Positions 1 to 6,332 of a stretch of DNA of 7,820 bases are shown here, piece by piece. The stretch is taken from the NCBI GenBank assembly GCA_003451595.1, contig DMDA01000085.1, positions 47,714-55,533 of the forward strand, given 5' to 3'. The first letter of the stretch is position 1. Each line of letters starts with the position of its first letter. Below the pieces are notes generated by a model. That model had not been told where the DNA came from and ran no database searches. It worked only from the letters and a program-made list of their open reading frames with translations. This stretch comes from Chloroflexota bacterium. Its GTDB lineage: Bacteria > Chloroflexota > Anaerolineae > Caldilineales > Caldilineaceae. The position numbers and the translations under genes were made by a program.

Positions 1-111
1 CCGCCATTCCTGATGCATACGATGCCTTGACGACGTGATGTATAATGCGGGCATCGCTTTGGAAGAACACGGCATCCTGCGTAGTTGCTATGTAAACGAA
101 AAGACTTCCCA
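1..111 (+). promoter_or_regulatory. Leader region of the formyltransferase gene with a candidate -10 box
   Basis: A consensus TATAAT hexamer lies at 41-46 on the plus strand, which would start transcription near 53 and give a leader of about 60 bases before the ATG at 112. No good -35 box sits 16-18 bases upstream; TTGACG at 27-32 is far too close. The ribosome-binding signal before 112 is weak (a purine-rich stretch, no clear GGAG). A short open stretch ending in TGA at 36-38 could be the tail of an upstream gene, but too little of it is present to judge. Confidence 0.25.
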
Positions 112-1056
112 ATGGCCTTTAGCGTCGTCTTTATGGGATCGGATTGCGAATACACGCGGATCGTGCTGGAATCCTTGATTGCTGCGCGCATCAAGATTAC
201 AGCGGTCTGGCTTGCTGGTCAGAACCTGCCCGGTCTCTCCGAAGATACGACGATCAAGCCTCTCTTGCCGCCCAATGCCGACATTGCTGAAAATGATCCA
301 AATTCCTTGCCGTTGACCTCGACCTTTGCCAGTGAAAGCGTGCTTAAGCTGACGTGGGAGCACGGCATCCCGCTCTATGGCATCAAGCGGATCAAAGCTG
401 TCGAGACGATGCGCATCCTCAAGTCATTGGCGCCCACGTTGGGTGTTGTTGCTTGCTTCCCGCGCCTGATTACTGAGGCGCTGCTGGCCGTGCCTCGCCT
501 CGGCTTCCTGAATGTCCATCCGTCTCTACTCCCTGAGTATCGCGGGCCGGCGCCGCTTTTCTGGCAGTTGCGCGCCGGGGAACAACGCACCGGCGTCACG
601 GTGCACTGGATGGATGCACAATTCGATACCGGCGCCATCGCCGCTCAGCGCCTGGTGCCCTTGTCCGACGGTATTTCGGAGCACGACGCCACCCGTTTGA
701 TGGCGCATGCCGGTGGTCGCGTTCTGGTCGATGTGCTGCATCATGTCATCGGCGGCGAGATGCCCTATCGCAAACAACCACCCGGCGGCAGCTATCAGCC
801 CTGGCCGCATGCTGAGGATTTCATCATTTCGGCGGATTGGGCGGCGCGGCGCATCTTTAACTTTATGCGCGCTACGGTTGTATGGGGACACCCGTACATT
901 CTCGATCTGGAGGGTCAACGCTGGCTGCTTTCGGATGCGCTTTCCTGGTCGAACTACACGACGCTGGAAACGCCCTACGAGATCAACGGCGATATTTTCA
1001 CCTTGCGTTGCTCGCCTGGCACCCTCCAGGCTCGCCTCTACCAGCCAAATACGTAG
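112..1056 (+). CDS. Formyltransferase family protein, methionyl-tRNA formyltransferase-like
   Basis: The 314-residue product has the formyl-transfer fold that uses 10-formyltetrahydrofolate. The N-terminal VVFMGS resembles the VFMGT start of Fmt. Residues 134-141 read NVHPSLLP, followed by YRGPAP and then DTG at 172-174. This supplies the Asn134, His136 and Asp172 triad expected of catalytic formyltransferases. The C-terminal part (about 240-314) resembles the Fmt C-terminal domain that helps bind tRNA. ATG112 is preferred over the upstream TTG at 85 because homology begins at once after it, although the ribosome-binding site is weak. Two things are unusual for a housekeeping Fmt: the basic GRGKKL-type loop near residue 40 that contacts initiator tRNA is missing, and no peptide deformylase gene is adjacent. 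It may be the genuine Fmt of a divergent lineage, or a paralogue acting on a small molecule or a nucleotide sugar. Formyltransferase chemistry is well supported; the substrate is not. Confidence 0.8.
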   Translation: MAFSVVFMGSDCEYTRIVLESLIAARIKITAVWLAGQNLPGLSEDTTIKPLLPPNADIAENDPNSLPLTSTFASESVLKLTWEHGIPLYGIKRIKAVETMRILKSLAPTLGVVACFPRLITEALLAVPRLGFLNVHPSLLPEYRGPAPLFWQLRAGEQRTGVTVHWMDAQFDTGAIAAQRLVPLSDGISEHDATRLMAHAGGRVLVDVLHHVIGGEMPYRKQPPGGSYQPWPHAEDFIISADWAARRIFNFMRATVVWGHPYILDLEGQRWLLSDALSWSNYTTLETPYEINGDIFTLRCSPGTLQARLYQPNT

Positions 1057-1143
1057 GGTTGGTCATCATGCCGGAGGCGGACGTCAACAGTGCTCATCAC
1101 CCGCTAACCATCACTTCCTGACGCCATCCTGCAAGCTCTCCCC

Positions 1144-1701
1144 TCACAGGCGCGGCAACGTGATCCCATGTTGTCCCTGGTATTTGCCTTTGCGGTCAGC
1201 ATAGGAGACTTCTGGCGCGTCGCCTTCGAAGAAGATCACCTGGGCGATCCCCTCGTTGGCGTAAATCTTGGCGGGCAGCGGCGTTGTGTTGCTGATTTCG
1301 ATCGTGACGTAACCTTCCCACTCCGGCTCAAACGGCGTCACGTTGACGATGATCCCACAGCGTGCATAAGTGCTCTTCCCCAGGCAGATCGTCAGGACAT
1401 TGCGCGGAATGCGGAAATACTCCACCGTGCGCGCCAACGCAAAGCTGTTCGGCGGGATGATGCAGACTTCACCCTGGTAAGGCGCCATGGCCCGATCGTC
1501 GATAGCCTTTGGATCGATGACGCTGAGTTGACCCGTCGCCGGAGTAAAGAGACGGAATTCGTCGGCCACGCGAATGTCGTAGCCAAAGCTGCTCAGGCCG
1601 TACGAGACAACGCCCGCGCGCACCTGCCCCTCAACAAATGGTTCGATCATGCCGTATGTCTGCGCCATGCGCCGAATCCAGTGATCGGGTTTGATAGACA
1701 T
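1144..1701 (-). CDS. dcd: dCTP deaminase
   Basis: This 185-residue protein is a clear dCTP deaminase, which converts dCTP to dUTP and ammonia and so feeds thymidylate synthesis in the cytoplasm. It is full length for the family (about 185-193). It begins MSIKPDHWIRRMA and carries IIPPNSFALARTVEYFRIPR at 81-100. The active-site block GKSTYAR is at 108-114 (Ser110, Arg114), with the catalytic glutamate at Glu135 inside TIEIS. Near the end it has KYQGQHG. The overall pattern matches the bacterial trimeric monofunctional enzyme better than the bifunctional deaminase/dUTPase, although sequence alone does not exclude residual dUTPase activity. The start is ATG at 1701, preceded on the minus strand by AAGGGG at a 6-base spacing. 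It lies 48 bases downstream of the ABC permease gene on the same strand, so it may be co-transcribed with the transporter. It converges with the formyltransferase gene. Confidence 0.95.
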   Translation of the reverse strand: MSIKPDHWIRRMAQTYGMIEPFVEGQVRAGVVSYGLSSFGYDIRVADEFRLFTPATGQLSVIDPKAIDDRAMAPYQGEVCIIPPNSFALARTVEYFRIPRNVLTICLGKSTYARCGIIVNVTPFEPEWEGYVTIEISNTTPLPAKIYANEGIAQVIFFEGDAPEVSYADRKGKYQGQHGITLPRL

Positions 1702-1749
1702 GTCCTACCCCTTAAAAAATGAAAACGGTCTCCTGTACGCGCCCCTGGA

Positions 1750-2628
1750 TTATGCGTGCGGGCTAGTGGGTGTCTGCAGCCGGGCGCTAGACGCCCGTAT
1801 TGTCCGCCACACCACGCCGCGTCCCGGTGCAAAAAGAAACACCACCCCAAAGAGGGTCGTCGCCACCAACACCATTGTCGGGCCGGAAGCGATATTGAGA
1901 TAATAGCTGACATACAGACCGACAACGTTAGAAATGACGCCCAGTGCGGCGGCCACCATCATCATCGCAGGCAGTCGATGCGTCAACATGCGCGCAGTCG
2001 CTGCGGGCGTCACCAGCATCGCCAATACCAACGCAATCCCGACCGTTTGCAGCGATGTCACAACGGTCAGCGCAATCAAGCCCAACATCAAGTAGCGCAG
2101 CGCCGTCGCTGGCAGGCGCAGCACCAGCGCCAGCACCGGGTCGAAGGTAAGCACCAGGAATTCCTTGTAAAAGATGAGGATCAGCCCCAGCACCAATAAT
2201 CCTAATGCCAGGATTACCCACAGGTCAGTCTGCGAAACACCGAGTACATCGCCAAAGAGGATGTGCGTTAAGTCCACGGCAAAGCTGCTGACTGTGCTCA
2301 ACAGAGCGACGCCCAGCGCGAATGCACCGGCAAAGACGACGCCGATCGCCGTGTCCTCCTGCAAGGTGCTGCGCTGACTGATGATGCCGATCAACAGCGC
2401 TGCCAGCAACGCTGACGCCAGCGCCCCTACCGCCAGCGGCCACCCGATCAGAAAGGTGATGACGACGCCGGGCAAAATGGCGTGCGCCAGGGCATCACCA
2501 AAGAACGATAACCCCTTGAGCACCATGTACGATCCAACCACCGGACACAACACGCCTACCATGATCGCCGCCAATAGCGCGCGCACCATGAAAGGATAGG
2601 TCAGCGGTTCGGTGAAAATCTGTAGCAA
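1750..2628 (-). CDS. Metal ABC transporter permease (ZnuB/MntB/SitC family)
   Basis: The 292-residue integral membrane protein has about seven to nine hydrophobic segments, roughly at 12-36, 52-82, 94-112, 133-153, 178-206, 222-240 and 248-268. It carries the family hallmark GDALAHAILPGV at 44-55, typical of ABC-3 permeases for Zn, Mn or Fe ions. It should form the inner-membrane channel with the ATPase encoded just upstream; the two genes are 32 bases apart. The start is a TTG at 2628, chosen because an excellent AGGAGG at 2637-2642 lies 8 bases upstream. The first internal ATG (2589) would cut into the first membrane segment. The last 20 or so residues (ASSARLQTPTSPHA) are polar and are encoded by a stretch containing a hairpin. 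The metal cannot be named from sequence alone. No solute-binding protein is encoded next to it. Confidence 0.9.
   Translation of the reverse strand: MLQIFTEPLTYPFMVRALLAAIMVGVLCPVVGSYMVLKGLSFFGDALAHAILPGVVITFLIGWPLAVGALASALLAALLIGIISQRSTLQEDTAIGVVFAGAFALGVALLSTVSSFAVDLTHILFGDVLGVSQTDLWVILALGLLVLGLILIFYKEFLVLTFDPVLALVLRLPATALRYLMLGLIALTVVTSLQTVGIALVLAMLVTPAATARMLTHRLPAMMMVAAALGVISNVVGLYVSYYLNIASGPTMVLVATTLFGVVFLFAPGRGVVWRTIRASSARLQTPTSPHA
1781..1797. repeat. Short GC-rich hairpin inside the 3' end of the permease gene
   Basis: CGGGCG (1781-1786) and CGCCCG (1792-1797) form a perfect 6-base stem around CTAGA. It lies within the codons for the polar C-terminal tail of the permease, about 30 bases before its stop. 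It has no T-tract directly after it on the minus strand; a T-rich run appears only near 1715-1728. It could pause ribosomes or protect the transcript 3' end, or it could be a chance palindrome or repeat remnant. Confidence 0.35.
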
Positions 2629-2636
2629 GTCCCTCG

Positions 2637-2642
2637 CCTCCT
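2637..2642 (-). promoter_or_regulatory. Strong ribosome-binding site fixing a TTG start for the permease
   Basis: On the minus strand AGGAGG sits 8 bases before the TTG at 2628-2626. This full anti-SD match decides the non-ATG start of the permease gene. Confidence 0.8.
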
Positions 2643-2660
2643 CTGGTTTGCTGGCGTTGC

Positions 2661-3563
2661 TCAGCGCGGTGGGCGCATCCCTTCCACTGTCTCCTGCACC
2701 ACCGGCTGGACGACCGGCGCCGCCGTGTGATTTAGCGAGGGCAGCGCCAGCGCCGTCCCCCCACTGCAGCAGGTGTCGGTCAGCATCACCTCGCCGTCGC
2801 CCGTGCGGACAATGTGCATCTGTCCCCCGTAGGCCGCCAGCAAGTTCGCCGTGGTCAACACTTGCTGAGGGGGACCAAAGGCAATCAGGCGACGATTCAG
2901 CAACAGCATCGCTGGAAACTGCTCGCTTGCCTGGTTCAGATCGTGTGATGCGACCATCACCGTAACACCCTGCGCCTGGATACGATCGATCAGTGACAAA
3001 ATCACCTCCTGGCTGGGCATGTCCAACCCGGTGAGCGGCTCATCCATCAACAGCAGTTCAGCCTCTTGCGCCAACACGCGCGCCAGAAAGACGCGCTGCT
3101 GCTGCCCACCCGACAATTCGCCGATCTGGCGGTTGGCAAAGGCGCTCATACCAACTTCGTCCAGCGCCGCTCGCACCACCTCGCGATCATGGCGCGTCGG
3201 CCAGCGGAAGAAGCCCATCTTGCCCACGCGCCCCATCATGACAACGTCTGTCACTGTAACCGGGAAGTCCCAGTCGATTACCTTGCGTTGGGGTACGTAA
3301 CCGACGCAGATGTGTCCTCCTGGGCCGCTGCCGTAAATGCGCACCTGCCCTTCCGTCGGACGTACAACCCCGGCAATGACGTGAAAGAGTGTGCTTTTGC
3401 CCGCGCCGTTGGGACCCACGACTGCCACGCGCGCGCCGCGTGGCAGTCGCAACGTGATGTTCTCCAGCGCCAACGTCTGATCGTAGCGCACACTGACATT
3501 CTCCAGCTCAATCGCCGGCAAGGCAGCATCATGTGGAACTGCGCGTTTGTGACCTGACAACAT
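2661..3563 (-). CDS. Metal ABC transporter ATP-binding protein (ZnuC/MntA/SitB family)
   Basis: This 300-residue protein is the cytoplasmic ATPase that powers the adjacent metal permease. Numbered from ATG3563, it has Walker A GPNGAGKS at 50-57, the Q-loop Gln at 92 (GYVPQRK), signature LSGGQ at 150-154, Walker B LLLMDEP at 170-176 with catalytic Glu175, and the switch His207 in ASHDLN. The VPQRK...DWDFPVTV segment is characteristic of the Mn/Zn/Fe subfamily. ATG3563 is chosen because GGAG at 3570-3573 lies 6 bases upstream; a TTG at 3575 lies within the operator and has no such site. A tail of about 50 residues follows the nucleotide-binding domain and contains a Cys-Cys pair at 265-266 (TDTCCSGG), which might sense or bind metal, although this is speculative. 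The gene is first of a likely ATPase-permease(-dcd) unit with its own promoter and operator at 3573-3630. Confidence 0.93.
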   Translation of the reverse strand: MLSGHKRAVPHDAALPAIELENVSVRYDQTLALENITLRLPRGARVAVVGPNGAGKSTLFHVIAGVVRPTEGQVRIYGSGPGGHICVGYVPQRKVIDWDFPVTVTDVVMMGRVGKMGFFRWPTRHDREVVRAALDEVGMSAFANRQIGELSGGQQQRVFLARVLAQEAELLLMDEPLTGLDMPSQEVILSLIDRIQAQGVTVMVASHDLNQASEQFPAMLLLNRRLIAFGPPQQVLTTANLLAAYGGQMHIVRTGDGEVMLTDTCCSGGTALALPSLNHTAAPVVQPVVQETVEGMRPPR

Positions 3564-3572
3564 TGGCGTCTC

Positions 3573-3601
3573 CAATAATTGAGAATTGGTTTCAATTATT
3601 G
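3573..3601. promoter_or_regulatory. Palindromic operator candidate at the metal transporter promoter
   Basis: A perfect 10-base inverted repeat, CAATAATTGA at 3573-3582 and TCAATTATTG at 3592-3601, encloses a 9-base spacer. Each arm is itself a small dyad (CAAT-A-ATTG), with centres 20 bases apart, about two helical turns. An extra AATTG lies at 3584-3588. The element abuts the -10 box and covers the predicted transcription start, the classical position for a repressor. Its right arm is mostly upstream of the start, so it should act as DNA and not as an RNA hairpin. The central 15 bases (TGAGAATTGGTTTCA) loosely resemble a 7-1-7 Fur-family box. A Fur/Zur/Mur or MntR regulator is inferred, not shown. 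Confidence 0.6.
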
Positions 3602-3630
3602 ATTATGCGGAATAGCCTGCGCAGTGTCAA
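3602..3630 (-). promoter_or_regulatory. Sigma-70-type promoter of the metal ABC transporter genes
   Basis: Read on the minus strand, a perfect TTGACA -35 box (3625-3630), a 17-base spacer and a CATAAT -10 box (3602-3607, five of six consensus bases) lie in the 85-base gap between cobU and the ATPase gene. Transcription would start near 3595, about 32 bases before the ATG. This argues that the transporter is expressed independently of the upstream cobU operon. Confidence 0.7.
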
Positions 3631-3648
3631 ATACGCGGCCAGTCCGAC

Positions 3649-4197
3649 CTATTTCACTGTCAGTGGCAAGCCGGCCACCATCAACAGCACCCGATCCGCC
3701 GCCGCTGCCAGCCGTTGATTGGCGCGTCCCAAGATATCCCGGTAGCGTCGCCCCAGTGGGTAGGCTGGCACGATCCCTAACCCGACCTCGTTGGAGACAA
3801 TATACCAGTTGGCGCGGCTGGCGGCGTAGGCAGCCAGCAACAGATCGATCTCAGCATTGAGCGCAGCCGTGGCGGTGTCTTCGTCACTGGTCTTCGGCAA
3901 TGCCAGCAAGACATTGCTTGCCAGCAGCGTGATGCAATCCACCAGCACACAAGTTGTTGCAGGCGTCATGGCAGCGCGGATCGCGGCGCCGGTCTGCCGC
4001 GGTGCTTCGACAGTGCGCCACGTCGCCGGTCGTTGTGCGCGATGCGCCGCGATCCGTTGGCGCATCTCATCATCCCATGCTTCCGCCGTAGCGACGTAGA
4101 GCACTTCGCCCGTGGCAGCGGCAGCCTGTTGTTCGGCGTAGGTGCTCTTGCCACTGCGCGCCCCCCCCAGGATCAAGGTGAAATGTCTATCCAGCAT
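3649..4197 (-). CDS. cobU: Adenosylcobinamide kinase / adenosylcobinamide-phosphate guanylyltransferase
   Basis: The 182-residue CobU/CobP enzyme phosphorylates adenosylcobinamide and then transfers GMP to give adenosylcobinamide-GDP, the activated form for lower-ligand attachment in cobamide assembly. The P-loop GGARSGKS is at 11-18. The block RIAAHRAQRPATWRT follows, with His52 matching the conserved family histidine taken to be guanylylated. VDCITLLASN (86-95) is the Walker B-like region, SNEVGLGIVP is at 135-144, and GRANQRLAAAAD at 157-168 closes the family pattern. The length is the usual one, about 180 residues. ATG4197 is preferred to the longer reading from 4272: it has AAGGA at 4207-4211 with a 9-base gap, and family similarity begins there. 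The gene overlaps the 3' end of the cbiR-like gene by 11 bases, which implies translational coupling. An 8-base G run encodes part of the P-loop. Confidence 0.94.
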   Translation of the reverse strand: MLDRHFTLILGGARSGKSTYAEQQAAAATGEVLYVATAEAWDDEMRQRIAAHRAQRPATWRTVEAPRQTGAAIRAAMTPATTCVLVDCITLLASNVLLALPKTSDEDTATAALNAEIDLLLAAYAASRANWYIVSNEVGLGIVPAYPLGRRYRDILGRANQRLAAAADRVLLMVAGLPLTVK

Positions 4198-5038
4198 TTG
4201 CTTGCGTCCTTCGATAGCGTTGCACGCTGGCTTCCAATGCGTGCAGCGATGACCAGAAATCTGCCTCGCCAAAAATCTCCAACGTGAGCACGCCTGTGAA
4301 CCGTCGCGCCAGCAGCAGATGCACCACGCGATCCAGTTGAGTGGGCGGCATCAGCGTCAGGCTGCGATGGTCGCGATGCGCTATAGCGACATCTGCGCTC
4401 ACGCCGTGTAGATGCACGACGCGCAGGCGCGGCCAGGCCGCCAACAGATGCTCGACCGGATCGTGACCATCCAGCCAGAGATGGCCGACGTCCACGCAGC
4501 GGCTGGCAGCCGTCGCTGCGACAACAGGCGTGACGAACGTCGGCGGGTACCCCTCCAGGTTTTCGATGGCAAGGCGCGTCTCACCACCGGCAGCCTGCCC
4601 GACGCGGGCAACGCTGGCTGCGATCTGCACGCGCCATGCGGCCAGTGCGGCCTCTGGGTAACCTTGTGCGCGCACATGACGTCCGTCCAGATGCGCCACC
4701 CATGCCCAGGGCGTCAGCGCCTGCGTGCGTACGATCACGTCCTGGGCGGAACGCAACGCCGGTGGCGGTGTAGCCGGGTGAGATGGTGTATCCCAATCTG
4801 TCAAGTCATCGATCAGGTGCACGGTGTAACTCAGGTCGCCGTGTGCGCCGATCTCCGCCAGGCGCTGCACGGTGGCGACATCGGGAAGATTGCTCGGTCC
4901 GCCCGGCAGGTCGAAGAGCACCAGCTGCATGTCCTGCACGTGCTGCGCCAGGAAGCCAGCATTGGCGACCAGGTCAGCCTCGATGATGTAAGAGGTGGCG
5001 CCCACGCGAAAGGGAAGTTGCCAGGTGCGCACGTTCAT
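4187..5038 (-). CDS. cbiR: CbiR-like cobamide remodelling phosphodiesterase (AP endonuclease 2 / TIM-barrel family)
   Basis: The 283-residue protein has a xylose isomerase-like TIM barrel of the AP endonuclease 2 superfamily. Its N-terminal block (FRVGATSYII, then LVLFD and SNLPD, then LSYTVHL at 69-75) resembles what I remember of CbiR, the Akkermansia enzyme that cleaves cobamides to release cobinamide-phosphate for remodelling. Candidate metal or catalytic residues, in barrel order, are His74, His116 and Asp118 (AHLDG), Glu159 (AIENLEGY), Asp183 and His186 (VDVGHLWLDG), His209 and His211 (VHLHG), and Glu254 (LTLEIF). Context is the strongest support: the next gene is cobU, which acts on exactly the product expected. 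The ATG at 5038 overlaps the TGA of the kinase gene in an ATGA; a TTG at 5062 is less likely. It has no signal peptide, so it should be cytoplasmic. A generic sugar-phosphate isomerase/epimerase is the alternative. The fold is certain; the CbiR function is probable. Confidence 0.75.
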   Translation of the reverse strand: MNVRTWQLPFRVGATSYIIEADLVANAGFLAQHVQDMQLVLFDLPGGPSNLPDVATVQRLAEIGAHGDLSYTVHLIDDLTDWDTPSHPATPPPALRSAQDVIVRTQALTPWAWVAHLDGRHVRAQGYPEAALAAWRVQIAASVARVGQAAGGETRLAIENLEGYPPTFVTPVVAATAASRCVDVGHLWLDGHDPVEHLLAAWPRLRVVHLHGVSADVAIAHRDHRSLTLMPPTQLDRVVHLLLARRFTGVLTLEIFGEADFWSSLHALEASVQRYRRTQANAG

Positions 5039-6288
5039 CGTAGCTGCTTTCTGGTCTGGCAATACGCGACGATTGTCACCAGCGTCTCGGCATCGCCAAA
5101 GCCGCCGGCCTTCGTCACCAGCGTCAGGCCATCAAAACGCCCGCCGCTGACGGTGCACAGTGGAACGCCAGGCGCAATCTCGTCGACGAGATCAAGCCCG
5201 ATCGCGCCCCATTGCTCACAGAGCGCGCGCACGGTTGCGCCCCCTGTCGCCACGACGCTGTTCACATAGCCATGGTGCAGCACCGTAGTGGCAAGCTCGG
5301 CCAGGCGTGACAACAGCACAGCTTCCTGCGGGGGTGAGACCGGCGCAGCGGGCGCCATCACCACGATCGGCGCGGCTGGCGGAACACTGTCAAGGCGATG
5401 CAACGCATGCGTGAGCCATGCCGCCCACTGCTCGCCATCGCTGGCGGCAGTCAGATCGAGTGCGATCACGTAAGCGCTGGTCTGTCGCACCAGTTCGTGG
5501 AGTTGCTGGCGCACCATCGGGTGAAGCGAGCCAACCACCAACAGGACGTGCGCCCTCTTTGCGGCAAAGCGTTGCTCGGCAAATTGCGCTGCAAGTGGCC
5601 GCGCCAGCCCGGCCGAGCCAGCGAGCAGGCACCCTTCACCTAGCTGGTGCGCAGCCTCAGCAATGACGGCCAGGTGTGCATCGGTCACGGCGTCGCAGAC
5701 AACGATGGCGCCAGACGGTGTGCGCAACGCCTGGAAGCACGCGGCCAACGCCTGCGCGCCGCCGGTAATTGTTTCCAGCCCCAGGGGATGGACAGGGCGC
5801 TGCGTCTGGCTGGCAAGCAACGTCGGCAGGTGACTGGTCGTCACCGGGCGCGTGGGGTCGCGCGCGAACGGGCCTTCCGCTACTGGCGTATCGCCAAGAT
5901 AGAGGACACCGTTGAGCAGTGTCCGCTGGTTGGCAGGAAAGGCTGGCGAGAGCACGACAAGGTGCAGTGCATAGGCGTCAATGATTGCATCCAGTTCAGC
6001 GCCCACCGCCCCACGCAGAGTTGAATCCATTTTCTTGTAGACTACAGGCAGGCGCCGGCGCGCCAACGCCTGGGCGATCGCAAACACGCGTTGATAGGCC
6101 AACGCAGCGTCGTAGTTGCGGGTGTCGGTGTCAATGACGATGAGATCGCTGGTTTCGAGCGCGTTTTCCTGTAGCGCGCCAAAGCACACGCGTGTGCGCA
6201 GGCCGAGGCGGGCAAATTGCGCACCGGTGTCGTTGGCGCCGGTCAGATCGTCGGCAAAGATAATGGCGGGACGCGAATCACGCAACAT
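5035..6288 (-). CDS. Four-carbon acid sugar kinase family protein (DUF1537)
   Basis: This 417-residue protein is full length for the DUF1537 kinases, whose known members phosphorylate D-threonate, L-threonate, D-erythronate or 3-oxo-tetronate with ATP. The N-terminal substrate domain shows FADDLTGANDTG at 11-22, YKKMDSTLRG at 84-93 and SPAFPANQR at 114-122. The C-terminal nucleotide domain shows GSAGLARPLA at 224-233, VVGSLHP at 251-257, ATGGATVRAL at 347-356, PGVPLCTVSGG at 373-383 and KAGGFGDAETL at 393-403. All expected blocks look intact. The ATG at 6288 has AAGG about 8 bases upstream. It is the first gene of the operon with the cbiR-like gene and cobU, sharing an ATGA with the former. 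The usual neighbours of catabolic members (PdxA2-type dehydrogenase, class II aldolase, RuBisCO-like protein, sugar-acid transporter) are absent from this window. A role in cobamide salvage is therefore possible but unproven, and the substrate is unknown. Confidence 0.88.
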   Translation of the reverse strand: MLRDSRPAIIFADDLTGANDTGAQFARLGLRTRVCFGALQENALETSDLIVIDTDTRNYDAALAYQRVFAIAQALARRRLPVVYKKMDSTLRGAVGAELDAIIDAYALHLVVLSPAFPANQRTLLNGVLYLGDTPVAEGPFARDPTRPVTTSHLPTLLASQTQRPVHPLGLETITGGAQALAACFQALRTPSGAIVVCDAVTDAHLAVIAEAAHQLGEGCLLAGSAGLARPLAAQFAEQRFAAKRAHVLLVVGSLHPMVRQQLHELVRQTSAYVIALDLTAASDGEQWAAWLTHALHRLDSVPPAAPIVVMAPAAPVSPPQEAVLLSRLAELATTVLHHGYVNSVVATGGATVRALCEQWGAIGLDLVDEIAPGVPLCTVSGGRFDGLTLVTKAGGFGDAETLVTIVAYCQTRKQLR

Positions 6289-6303
6289 ACTTCAACCTTC
6301 AAG

Positions 6304-6332
6304 TTTTCGGAATAGACCGATTTGCGTACAAT
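6304..6332 (+). promoter_or_regulatory. Weak candidate promoter of pdxS
   Basis: TACAAT at 6327-6332 matches five of six -10 consensus bases. The only hexamer 17 bases upstream, TTTTCG at 6304-6309, is a poor -35 box. If used, it gives a leader of about 115 bases that could fold: CGGAT 6366-6370 with ATCCG 6398-6402, and CGGG 6375-6378 with CCCG 6388-6391. Its -10 box overlaps that of the opposing candidate promoter. Confidence 0.25.

Noticed and set aside
3..38. 3' end of an upstream plus-strand gene (reading ...AIPDAYDALTT, stop at 36-38)
   Set aside because: Only 11 codons are visible and other frames are equally open, so it cannot be supported from this window.
85..111. TTG at 85 as the start of the formyltransferase
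   Set aside because: The nine extra residues match nothing in the family, and the ATG at 112 gives the expected VVFMGS start.
1057..1143. Bidirectional terminator between the convergent formyltransferase and dcd genes
   Set aside because: No convincing GC-rich stem with a T-tract could be found on either strand in these 87 bases.
1168..1722. Open plus-strand frame antisense to dcd
   Set aside because: It lies across the whole dcd gene, which is certain. Its composition is that of a shadow reading and it has no ribosome-binding support.
1726..1737. CAGGAGACC-like stretch upstream of dcd resembling the B12-box core of a cobalamin riboswitch
   Set aside because: Only 48 bases separate the permease and dcd, far too short for the riboswitch, and none of the other conserved helices can be seen. 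The match is probably chance.
1750..3563. ABC transporter as a vitamin B12 importer (BtuCD type), given the adjacent cobamide genes
   Set aside because: The permease has the GDALAHAILPGV motif of the Zn/Mn/Fe family, not BtuC features, and the promoter separates it from the cobamide operon.
4412..5269. Long open plus-strand frame antisense to the cbiR-like gene and the kinase
   Set aside because: It has no recognisable family, its Arg/Cys/His-rich composition is typical of a shadow frame, and it crosses two well-supported minus-strand genes.
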